Made by a program: the position numbers and the translations under genes. This document shows positions 25,702-35,875 of a DNA stretch of 64,000 nucleotides, piece by piece (within the stretch, counting starts at the first letter, position 1; each line of letters begins with the position of its first letter). The stretch is from Udeniomyces pyricola (Eukaryota; Basidiomycota; Tremellomycetes; Cystofilobasidiales; Mrakiaceae): the NCBI GenBank assembly GCA_039545295.1, contig BCIK01000001.1, forward strand, positions 248,001 through 312,000, written 5' to 3'. Under the pieces are notes generated by a model, which was not told where the DNA came from, did not search any database, and saw only the letters and a list, made by a program, of their open reading frames with translations.

Positions 25702-28700
25702 ATGTCCGGTCACTCTCATCGCCCCCATCTCAAGCAGCAGAACAAGCCCTTCAAGTCTGGTCACGCCTCCAAGGGTCAGCTCAAGCAGGCCGCCAAGGGT
25801 CGTCTTCCTGGCTCCAACGGCGCCAGCGTCGGCGGAGGCTCAAGCAAATCCTCCTCCACCAGTCACCTCTCCACCGCACAGACTAAGCTCAACCGACGCA
25901 ACACCACCAAGCAGCTCCAACAGCAAAAGCGAGCCGCTCTCGTCAGGGATCAGCGTCTCTTCAGTGGTCGAGGTGGTGTCCCGAGAGTCGTCTGTGTCGT
26001 CGAGCTCGGAGAGGGCACGGACGGCAAGCGGTGCGTCCGTGAACTCGCGGGCGTCCTCGGTGAGGATGGAGAGGGGGTCCAAGTCAATGACAAAGGTGTC
26101 ATCAACTTGAGGTCAGTTTCCTAGTTTTCATATACGATTCAACGGGAATGTTTTCTTCGCGATACCTACCGCTGTTCTGGCGAGACTGGCATCACGACAA
26201 TTTCGCGACCAAGGTCACTAAAGTGTGTGTGTGGGGGGGGGGGGTTGTTCAGACGTTGATCTTGGACATTTATTGATTTACTTGTTCATTCATCCTCTCA
26301 ACAGTGCCTCTCGATTCAAGACTTCGCTTCAGTTCATCATCCCACCTGCTCGTGACCTCTACACGATCCTTGACTCGACAAAAGCGGCTGATTACGTTGT
26401 CTTCCTCCTCTCGGACGAGACGGACGTGTCGGAGTGGGGAGACACCCTGCTTCGGTGCCTTCAAGGTCAGGGAGTTGGCGAAGTCGTGGCTATCGTCCAG
26501 GTACGCAGAATTGGTTGTGATTGCACAGATCAGCAGGACGTCGTCGATGGTCCCCAAGGTGACTCAACCCCCTGACATTTTGGCTGTTACTTCCCCAAAA
26601 GTCCCCCACCCCTACGACTCCTCCGACCCCTCCTCCTCAGGCGACCCTCAAGTCGCTCCTGTCGTTCATCCGCTACTTCTTCCCTGCCACCAACAAAGTC
26701 TACAACACCTCCATCCCTTCCGACGCATCCGTCACGGTCCGAGCTCTCTGCGAGGGCATTCCCAAGGATGTCAGCTGGAGGCAGAACCGAGCCTACGTCG
26801 TCCAAGAGGGCCCGCTCGGTTGGGAGGAAAGTGCAGAGGCCGACGAAGGTGCAGGCACGCTCGTCGTCAGTGGATACGTTAGGGGTGGAAAGCTTAGTGC
26901 CGACAGGCTGGTACACATCCAAAATTATGGCGACTTTCAGATCGACAAGGTACGAGTCGTTCTTGCTACCAAGATTCGTGTCGATTTCTATCCCGGAATT
27001 ACATGGTGTTCCTTTCACCCAAGCATCAACTGATTAAAACTCCCCTTCTTTGTGTTCTTTTGCGTTTGATTTCACCGCGTGATGATAGGTTGTTCACAAC
27101 CCCTTGCCTTCGGCTCACAACCGACCTTCAACCTCTACCGCCATGTCGACCGACGGACCGTCCTCTTCGGTCCTCTCCACCTTCAACCCAGAGATCTCGG
27201 ACTCGCTCGTCGACCTCAACGACCCGGACTTTATGGAGAACGAGCAGACGTGGCCGACAGAGGAGGAGATGAACTCTGCCCCCGCTGTGTCGGGAGAGGG
27301 AGCCGGAGGTGACGGCTTAATGGGACCTCCGGCGTTGCCGTCCAAGGCGACTAAGCGAGTTCCCAAGGGCACGAGTGCCTACCAAGCCGAATGGATGATT
27401 GAGGAGGACGGTGAGGAGGACGGAAGCGATGACGACGAGTCGGTCATGGACGGAGACATGGAGATTGATGGTCGACTTGAGGCCTCCGAGCGCGTTCAGG
27501 GCCTCGAGGGTCTTGATGGAAGGGATGAAGGAGAGACTGATATCGAAGGTACCGAAGAAATTGAGCTCGAGAGCCGAACAGGCAAGAGTGAACGTCCATT
27601 CGAGGATATGGACCAGGAAGAGGAAGATGAGCAGTTCGTTCCAGATCTTTAACCCCTTCTCCCCCTTCCGATCTATCTTTGTTTTATCTCTTGCACGTCT
27701 AGCTGCTGATGAATCACCATGCCATCGATCTCTGGACATTTCAGGTTGGAAGAATACCGACGATCGCGTCAGTCAGATGACCGAAACGACCTCGCTTTCC
27801 CTGACGAAGTCGACACGCCGAAACATATCCCAGCCGCGATCAGGTTCCAACGTTACCGAGGACTCAAGTCGTTCCGAACCTCGCCTTGGGACCCTTATGA
27901 GAACTTGCCTGTTGATTACGCCAAGATCTTCGGGTTCGAGGACTACGATAAGACTGGCAAGAGGGTTATGAGGGAGGCGAGGGAGCAGGGCGTCGACGTG
28001 AGTCTCGCCAGAGTCCCTATTGTTTCCGAGGAGTGAGGGATGTGGCCCTTTGATTGCCTCAGAAAGCTCAATCACACAACCTTGATCCTCATTTGTCCTT
28101 GTCGGTGTGATTGCTGCCCTCGCCTTATTCCGCCCCCCGAACCAGATCGGTACCCGAGTCCAAATCTACGTCAAGAACGTACCCAAGCAGGTCTACGACA
28201 AGCAGAACCCTTCGATCCCCTTCTTCCTCTTTGGTCTCTTCCAGCACGAGCACAAGCAGTCGGTCCTCAACTTTGTCGTCCAGCGAAACACGGAGTATGA
28301 CGAGCCCGTCAAGTCTAAAGTCAGCCTCAGTCTCTTCTCACAAAACGATTCGAGGGTGCCCTCAGCTGTCCCTCCGGTATGATGTACTGACAGCTTGTCT
28401 GTCCCAACTGGGACTCTTTCTATTGATTTGTTCAGGACCCTCTCATCCTCTGCGTTGGCCCCCGTCGGTACCGCATTAACCCCATTTACTCACAGCACGT
28501 TCGAGGGGGCGGCAAGGGTGCCAACAACGTCCACAAGTCCGAGCGATACCTTCGATCGGGCATGGCCACCGTTGCCACCATCTACGGTCCCATTGTCTTT
28601 GGCAAGCAGCCGTGCTTGCTGTTGAGGGAGACCGAAGACGCTCAGGGTGCGTCCTCCTGGGGTTTTTCCTTTTTTTTCTTTTTTTTTTTCGGTCCTCGCT

Positions 28701-29519
28701 TCGCGGCTCTCGATTTTCTTACATGTTTTTTTTTTCTTTCTCGTCTTCTTCTTTCTCTTCTCTTCCTATCATGTTCACTCCGAACACTAACCGCCGTCTG
28801 TCTTATCTCTTCCTTGTTTTCTAGCGCCTATCCTGGTTGCCTCGGGTAGCTTCCTCAACGCCGATACGAAGCGAATCATCGCCAAGCGAATCATCCTTAC
28901 TGGTCATCCGTTCAAGGTTCACAAGAAGACGGCCACCATCCGATTCATGTTCTTCAACCGAGGTTTGTCCCACTCTTCTCGTTAGCTTTCAGACAGTAGA
29001 GCTCAACCTACCTTCTCGACGTAAGCAAACTGACGCCTCGTCTTCTTTCGTGTCTCAAAACCTTTATGTAAATCCTCCCCCTCCCTCCTCCTTCCTCCCT
29101 ACAGATGACGTCAACTACTTTGCTCCTGTCCAGATGCACACCAAGTACGGTCGCACCGGTCACATTTCAGAAAGTCTCGGAACGCATGGTTACTTCAAGG
29201 CCCACTTCGACGCTCCTCTCAACCAAATGGTCAGTCGGATCTCTCTCACACCACCACGTCTTCCTTCTGACCCCTCCTTTCTTCTTTACCTTCTCTTGTT
29301 CCCCGCCGCCCTGCTCGCCTGGTTGGATCTCGTATATGTCGACTCTTTGCTGATGTGGTGTTTGCTTTCGCGTGTTGGGTCTCTCCTTTTTTTTTTTTAC
29401 AGGACACGGTTTGTATGTCCCTCTACAAGCGATCGTACCCCAAGTGGTCCGAGCCGTTTGTCGTTGGTGAGAGTGGAGCCAAGCTTACCGAGATGGATGA
29501 GGACGAGGAGATGGCGTGA
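25702..29519 (+). CDS. TSR1: TSR1 40S ribosome biogenesis factor (BMS1/TSR1 family)
   Basis: Eleven exons: 25702-26111, 26305-26500, 26529-26558, 26602-26949, 27089-27633, 27745-27997, 28146-28319, 28436-28646, 28825-28962, 29105-29229 and 29403-29519. They total 2547 nt (848 residues; the yeast protein is about 790). Tsr1 is a GTPase-like but inactive factor that holds pre-40S particles in the cytoplasm before 20S rRNA cleavage. Visible family features: basic N-terminus [20 protein letters not shown]; a GTPase-like fold without P-loop; AARP2CN region ([34 protein letters not shown]); acidic linker; the signature [18 protein letters not shown] and [10 protein letters not shown]; and the C-terminal barrel ([66 protein letters not shown]). 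Exon 3 is only 30 nt. The divergent neighbour is SET1. Confidence 0.95.
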
Positions 29520-29866
29520 GCGTCGCCACGGACAGAAGGGGGGGGGAGGGCGTGAACGGGATGAGGATATGATTTTCTTTCGGATTTAGCGATACCTCCT
29601 TCTGCGTATGTTTCTGCGAAGAAAATCGAAGATAGTCTACATGGACAATCAATTAAAGCCGGGGTGGGGTGGGGGGGGGGGGGACAGCAGACATCACATG
29701 ACGTCGGGCACGTTTAACTACTCCGCTTGAAGTTCCCTGCTTGGCATAGATGGACACATATATCGAAACGCAAGCTTATCTCCTTCTCCTAGCACTCCAT
29801 ACCCTCAGGTCCTCCCTCTTCTCCACCACCCCTCCCTTCTTGTTCGAGATTCTGAGAGCGGACCCA
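29520..29866. other. Convergent intergenic region
   Basis: 347 bases between two 3' ends. It contains a G-rich run at about 29660-29683 (GGGGTGGGGTGGGGGG...). No gene is seen. Confidence 0.5.
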
Positions 29867-31212
29867 TTAGAACGGCGACTTTCTCCCAAAGAGCTTCGCT
29901 CGCTTAGCATGCACCTTGGAAGTTTGACCGCCCGCAGTCCTGCTAGCTCGAGGATGATGGTAAGGTTTGTGGGAGATCGATGAGGCAGGCATCGCGTTCT
30001 GTAATCTGAGTCCGCGAGAAAAGGTGTTGAGGAAACCTTGATAGTCTTGGAGGGCCTGTTTCGTACAGACAAGAAATGGATCCAACTCAGCCAAATAAAA
30101 GGAAAAAAACACTCCCTCGATAGTCAACTACCTGAAGATGGAAACGGCAGATGTACCACGTGTTTTTCAACGACGGCATCGACCTTTTGCTTGGCTTTCA
30201 TGCTGATTGCGGTGGAAATGAGGCAGATTCAAGTCAATCCTGGGCGAAAAGGAAAGAACTACGATTGCGAGTCATCGTATGACAGTGAGGCTTACATGGC
30301 ATGCTTCTTCGACCGACGGATTTGAGTGTGTCTGTGTTTATCTGAAGGAATGTAAAGAGGTCGAACATGAGTTTTTCGAAAATAGAAAGAAAGAACGAAA
30401 AAACGGGTTCATCACATGGGGCGCTGGTGATTAGACGTACACTCGCTCGCACGTTTGCTTTGCCCCGCGAGAACTTTGGGACCAAGGAAGCCGAGTAGCT
30501 CCTCTCGGGTATCATGACTTGCTCCGAAATCTTGCTGTAAAGTATCAGAGGAAAGTTAATCAGACCGAACGGGTAAAGGGGCGAGTCGTCTGATGACAAC
30601 GGTGATACGATTTCTCACCCCTCGAATGTTGGTTGCTTCGCCATAGGATTCGGGTCCTGCGTCTCCTTGATTATCGACCTGAAAGATGAGTTTACTTTTC
30701 TCCACGTTCTGCTCTCTGTCGGCAAAGAAAAGTAAGCGATACGACATGGTACGGACATCAGGCTCTATGCGGTTAATAAGTGGGCTGTTGCTTCGACCAT
30801 CCAAACAAACCGACAGAATAGCAATGTCTTCTTCGTATGCGCGTTGGATCTGTAACTTGGCCTGTGAGAAGATGTCTTGAATCTTATGCTTATTGGAACC
30901 GTTTTTGGCCGCCCGCTTGTGGGCTCGTGCCTCATGGAACCTTCTGGAAATCTCCTCGATGTTGAGCTGGCTACGCTCAGGCACGATCCACGAGGAGGGT
31001 GACTGTCAGCTTCCAGACAGTGCAAGGAACGAAAAGTCTGGAGCATGTTTGAGTCGATAATAGTCTGCTCTACCTGATGGATTACATGGTCGGGTGACTC
31101 ACGTGTCGCCGACATCCTCTTTATCGTCCTCCCACTCATCATCCGGATCGGCTACTTTACTCTTTGGTTTTGATTTCTTGCTAGGATCTTCCGTTCTTTT
31201 GGTATTGGTCAT
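29867..31212 (-). CDS. Unrecognised protein, 278 residues, charged and helical
   Basis: Six exons were assembled by phase: 31103-31212, 30619-30970, 30441-30534, 30296-30341, 30157-30202 and 29867-30055, total 837 nt (278 residues). I do not recognise the family. The N-terminus is Lys/Asp/Glu-rich (KPKSKVADPDDEWEDDKED). A long amphipathic helix follows (NIEEISRRFHEARAHKRAAK, DIFSQAKLQIQRAYEED), then a segment that may still hide an intron (about residues 85-130). After this come GASHDTREELLGFLGPKVLA, a very basic stretch (KHRHTQIRRSKKHAIMKAKQ) and a basic tail (SKVHAKRAKLFGRKSPF). The composition suggests a small nuclear or chromosome-associated coiled-coil protein; this is inference. An upstream in-frame extension to 31401 is possible, but the ATG at 31212 starts the convincing part. 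Confidence 0.65.
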
Positions 31213-31859
31213 TGCAGTTGGAGGTGAAGGGTCTTGGTAACGAGAGGTTGAAGCGACGAATCTTTGCTGCCTTGTTGTTCCTGCAATCGACGAGTGATGA
31301 TGAGCAACCGCGCCGCCAGCGTAGTTGCCAAGTTGGGACACGCTGATCGACCACAAGTCGGCAGCTCTAGAGTTGAATACGTACTGAAACTCATGAGTCA
31401 AGAGGTGTTTGAACGAAGCAAAAAAAGGTAGGTAAGTGGAGGTAGTGGGTAGCCGGCGTGTATATGACCGGTTGTCAGTTGCTCGGAAACGATGGAGAGA
31501 AAGGGGCGGCTTCCCTTCCCTCGTCCTCCCATCCTTCTTCCCTTCCCTCCGCTTCTCCTCCCTTCCGAGTCCCGTCCCCCTCTTTGCTCCAGCCTTTTGC
31601 TATTCCTTGCTTTCATCATTCTCGTGCCTCTCAGGTAAGCATAAAAACAAAACAAGCGCATTTGGTTGTCTCAGAGCACTTTGACGTCAGGAATCCATCG
31701 ATACATCTCATCTGACCCGTCCGCCTGCTTCGGACCTGATTACCTTAAGTGACTGCCTGCATACATCCAACCAAACCAAGACGATTCAATCAGCAAACAA
31801 CCCCACCTATTTAAGACGCTCAAACTGCTACGCACCACTTATTGTTTCCTGTCCATCCA
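31213..31859. other. Intergenic, 5' flank of unknown gene and 3' flank of WW gene
   Basis: 647 bases. An open frame continues upstream of 31212 to about 31401 and could be 5' coding sequence or leader. A pyrimidine-rich tract occupies 31500-31630. Nothing else is supported. Confidence 0.45.
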
Positions 31860-33199
31860 TCACGATCGGAGCCACGCGTTGCGCATCGATTTTTTGGCCT
31901 CTCTCTTGGCTTTGAATGACTCAATGTCCTTCTTGGTGTTGCGTTTCTTCTTGGCTGGGCCATCCTCCTCCTGCTGTCGAGCAAACTCGGCTTCCCTTTC
32001 ACGCTCGTATGCGTCCTGATCAAAGTAGCGGGAATTCTGTCGATGCATTCGCGCCGCGTCGCTCAGATGGTCCGGCGTGCGCGATGAGTTGCTCGGGTTC
32101 TCGTACCGGCCAGTCCGGGAGTTGAATCGAGCTTGCGCCGTGTAAGTTGAGGAATCGAGCGGGTTATAAGAAGGTGGAAGAAGATGCTTGAGAGAGGGCT
32201 CCACGTAAGAAGTCGAGGTGGGCGTCATCGATGAGGCAACAGCCGACATAGGAGAGGCGTAAGAGAACGAAGTGGTGGGTGCGGCACGAGGCATCGAGCC
32301 AGAGGATGGCCCCGCTGTTGGAAGGGTCTCAGCTGCCGGATCCCACACGGGAGAGCTCCCACCGCGGTCAGCTTTTGGGGCAGTAGGAGGTGTCGGAGCA
32401 GATGCTTGCGGGTTGACGAGAGGCTATATATCACCGAGAACAAGGATCGTCATCAGCTTGCTGAGCGCTTATCCCGCGGCAGCAATGTCCGAGTTTGGAT
32501 GGGCAAAGAACCCATTGACGTACGTTAACCCAGGTCGTTTCCAGCGTGATGCGATTGAAAAAGTAGTATGCTGACAACAATGAACATGAGGTCAGGTTCA
32601 TGTCCGTATGAAGGAGGACTGGGTGGGAGATAGCAGGGTCCCTCAGTGAGAGCCCAACTCACCATTCTGGGGAGCACTCCATACGGCTATGAGGGAAAAG
32701 AACAACCAGGCAGTTTAGCATCAGGGTATCAGAACGGACTCTGAATGCTCAAATGAGATTGTGTGTTTCACTGACCTTGCCAATCATGCGTTGGAGGAGC
32801 TTGAGAAGCTGCTGGCGGAGCGGGTGTAGACCCACCACCGACACTCGCCATGGCCTTCGCGATCCTTGCCTCGATGTCTTCGTCTGTCGGCATCACCAGT
32901 GGTCTCTCAGCAGGAACCTCGTCTCCATCCTCAAGTTCATCGTCCGAGTTGACTTCCTCTATGGTTACTCCTCCACCCGTCTTTTTGGAAGCCGACACGG
33001 AGGTCGAGCCGAGCTTGGGAGAGGCGGGTGACGTCGCTTCCTTGGATTCAGAATTGTCGGCGAGGGCCGGCTGAACCGGCTGGGACGGCTCCTGCTCTGC
33101 CGCACCAGTAGAAGATGAAGGAGTAAGGTTGGTGTTAGAGACAGGAGCCACAGTGGCTTCAAGAGATGCTGAAGGCGGGGGCGAGTTGGTAGGGGACAT
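31860..33199 (-). CDS. WW-domain protein with charged C-terminal helix
   Basis: Four exons: 32776-33199, 32663-32686, 32524-32570 and 31860-32423, total 1059 nt (352 residues). The WW domain covers about residues 138-168: first Trp in THDWQ (W140), then APQNAYYFFNRITLETTWVNP with YY at 151-152, Asn155, Thr158, second Trp W163 and Pro166. WW domains bind proline-rich ligands. The N-terminus is Ser/Pro-rich and then acidic (IEEVNSDDELEDGDE). The C-terminus has a conserved-looking block (ARFNSRTGRYENP, RQNSRYFDQDAYERER) and a Lys-rich end (KKKRNTKKDIESFKAKREAKK) resembling nuclear/splicing-associated WW proteins of fungi; that role is inferred. The domain is assembled from four exons, including one of 24 nt. 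Its start lies 254 bp from the MDM12 stop codon, same strand. Confidence 0.85.
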
Positions 33200-33453
33200 G
33201 GCAGGCGTGGTGATTGTGGTTGTGGTTGGTTCGGAAGCACACCCAAAAGGCTAAGCAAAGCAGATGTCGAGCGGGATCGAATAATGAACCCAGTTTTCAA
33301 CCGTTCTGTTTGGTCTTGGGACTGCACTTATTGCGCACTCCATTCTGATACAACAAGGAAAAGTAGAATGACGAAATGTAGATGCGAAAAATGAGACATG
33401 GATGAGATAGGAGACGAGATGAATGCATATGGGAAGGTTCGAAACGAAAAGCT

Positions 33454-34692
33454 CTAAAAATCAAATGCAACGGAATGAAAATTGGGAAACACAAGCTCAT
33501 CAACTATCGTCTTTCTCAGCAGGTCCAGCACAAATCGTTCCACTTTCGCCACGTTTCTCAAAACATGTTCTCCCTCCTGACCGATAGCGCTCTCGATTTG
33601 CATGTGCGGTATGATTCTCTCCCCGACGGGCAAGGGCTTGCCTTCGCCGCCAAACTGGGCTGTCGAGGCGGGGGAGGGCGAACCCGAGGGCGTGGGTGGT
33701 CCCTGGGGATCGAGTTCGTCGAGGATAGATATGTGGACCCGGGATCCTGCAGATTTGCGATGATGCTTGGCTGCCGAGGTAGTAGCAGGCTGGGATGAGG
33801 CTTGGAAGGCGAGCACGAGGTGAAAGTCAAATTCCAGACGGGTCACAGTGAGCTGGAGAGGAAGCGACATGAATGCGGGTGAGGGGTGGTTGATGAGGAG
33901 CGTAGTCGTGAGGGAGAGTCGTATGTTGGACGGGTGCTGAATGCGTAGGTGAAGCTGAAGAGAGGGTGGGCCAGAGGAAGGAGGGTCATTGGCGGTCTCT
34001 TGAGATGATGAACTTCCGAGCGGAGGACGGCGCGACGCCGACGGCGAAGAGGACCGTGAGGGAAGAGGCGTAGGCAGATGCGGGTTTGAGGAGAAGGATG
34101 GGTTCCGACTCAGAAAGGGTGAGGGTATAGGGGAATTGTGAAGCGAACCCAGACCGACACGAGAAGTGTACGGGCTTGAGCTGAAGGATGGGTTGAAGGG
34201 AGCTCGTCGGTGTTGGGGCAGAGAGGGCGTAGCCGAGATGACTGAGGCCGACGGCCGATGATACTGGAATCCACGCTGGCCCATGCTCATGCCTAGTCCA
34301 ACTTGAGAGGCACTCGACATGCGTCGTGAGGAGGATGAAGCATAGTCAACGTCGGTACGGGCGCCCCCGCCCCAATGTCGAGAGTGTCCATCGTAGTCAT
34401 CGCTTCGCCCGCCGTCGAACTCGCCATCGCCATGATGACCGTCCGAACCGTCTGGAGGGTCGTCGTCATCACCGTCTTCTTCATCCTCGGCGTCTAGGAA
34501 ATCGCGGTAGACGTCCCGCAGGCCGAGAACCTCGACGTCGGGGCTCTGGTCGCCAAAGTCGAAGGAGGTGATGCGGATAGGGCCGATGAATGAAGGAAGC
34601 GTCGCACTCGCAAGGTGGGTGTTGAGAGAATTGACGATGGAGTTGGCTATCGAGGGGTCCGACAGCAGCGAGTAGTCAATGACAACCGACAT
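33454..34692 (-). CDS. MDM12: MDM12, SMP-domain subunit of the ERMES ER-mitochondria tether
   Basis: One uninterrupted exon of 413 codons (412 residues). Mdm12 with Mmm1, Mdm34 and Mdm10 forms the ERMES complex, which moves phospholipids between ER and mitochondria. The SMP domain is seen in halves. The N-terminal part has MSVVIDYSLLSDPSIANSIV, ITSFDFGDQSPDVEVLGLRD and VYRDFL. The C-terminal part has LQLHLRIQHPSNIRLSLTT, LINHPSPAFMSLPLQLTVTR, LEFDFHLVLAF, RVHISILDELDP and ERFVLDLLRKTIVDELVFPN. Between them lies a long acidic/Ser-rich insert (about residues 70-235), a known variable feature of fungal Mdm12. The start ATG at 34692 gives the expected short N-terminus. It is the only long intron-free gene of the window. 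Confidence 0.93.
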   Translation of the reverse strand: MSVVIDYSLLSDPSIANSIVNSLNTHLASATLPSFIGPIRITSFDFGDQSPDVEVLGLRDVYRDFLDAEDEEDGDDDDPPDGSDGHHGDGEFDGGRSDDYDGHSRHWGGGARTDVDYASSSSRRMSSASQVGLGMSMGQRGFQYHRPSASVISATPSLPQHRRAPFNPSFSSSPYTSRVGLGSLHNSPIPSPFLSRNPSFSSNPHLPTPLPSRSSSPSASRRPPLGSSSSQETANDPPSSGPPSLQLHLRIQHPSNIRLSLTTTLLINHPSPAFMSLPLQLTVTRLEFDFHLVLAFQASSQPATTSAAKHHRKSAGSRVHISILDELDPQGPPTPSGSPSPASTAQFGGEGKPLPVGERIIPHMQIESAIGQEGEHVLRNVAKVERFVLDLLRKTIVDELVFPNFHSVAFDF

Positions 34693-35875
34693 GGAAACAG
34701 CAAAGGCGGAGTAGAGTGTGGCACTGTAGATCGCCTGGGGTAGAGGAATGACGGTCAGCCGCGAAACTCACCGAAACTCGGCCAGAACCAAAGCGGAGAG
34801 GGCAAGCACGGAAACCAAGGGAAATTGGAAACGATGATGCAGCGCGTCTGCTAACCCATGCATGAACGTTGAACCAACGTCAGGGCCGCAACGCGCAAGA
34901 CCCAAGGTCCAAGGCCCGAGGGCGCGCGCGCGCGGGCGAACCGGTGCCGTTTACTTGTTACGATCATGGTTTTCTTTGGAGAGTAAGCTGGGGTCAAATT
35001 GGGTTGAGTTATCGACATGGTTTTCAGCAAAGACATGCCTGGCATCAAGTCACAGCTTTCCTTCGTCAATGGTTGAGATTCAAAACGACGCGTCACGATG
35101 GCCATTTGACGCGTCAGAGGGAACGTGTTAACACGCAGTAAAGTCTTGAGACTGTCTCGGCCCGGCCCAGCAAGTTGACTCAAATCGAAACGCTGAACCT
35201 ACGATGATTTTATGCAGCCTCTTCGATCGTTGACCAGCGTCTTCTTATATATATATTTATGATATACATACCTAAAATCTTCAGATCCGTCAGTGATTAA
35301 GGATTAAATATTAGTGATTCAATCATTACAACGACTTGTCCGCGATTTGCGACGGACGGCCCCCGTAATCCACGGCAGGCCGCGCAACCAGTGCGCACGA
35401 CGTTTGAGTGAGCCCCTTAAAAATAGTCTGTCTATAGCACCTTGGTAATGGATGCTCACAATCTCGTCAGACACCAGGCCACCAGGCTCCAGGCCCCAGG
35501 CCACGAGCGAATGGAGAAGATGCACGCGGGTGATCTTGGGTTGTCTCGAACGTCGAACGACTTGACCGCTGATCGACGTGAGATCAGATCAACGATTCGA
35601 TCGACCGCGAGACGGCGAAAGCTAGACAAAGGCTTTGGGCAATATATAGCCGAAACACAAGCGGCTCCCCTTCATTTATCGGATGGATTGCTTCCAGTCA
35701 TGATGCATAAATGATGCATGCTGCCCCTCCCTCGGATATTCGCTGTTCGCTCAATCCATGCCCCGTCCCGCCTCTATCTTTATTCTCCTCCTCCACACCA
35801 ATTCTCCACCTGTTTTCTATCTGCCCTTCGCTCGCTTGACCTTCCTACCCACCTAGACTGCTCTTTGAACGCGTG
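34693..35875. promoter_or_regulatory. Divergent promoter region of MDM12 and the O-fucosyltransferase-like gene
   Basis: 1.18 kb with no supported gene. Next to the rightward gene is the motif pair TGATGCAT and ATGATGCATGCTG at 35701-35723, about 150 bp before its ATG, and a C/T-rich leader. A short TA-rich stretch lies at 35245-35270. Confidence 0.5.

Noticed and set aside
35240..35420. Possible tRNA or small RNA in the MDM12/O-FucT intergenic region
   Set aside because: Searched by eye for cloverleaf A/B boxes and acceptor pairing; none found here or in the other gaps.
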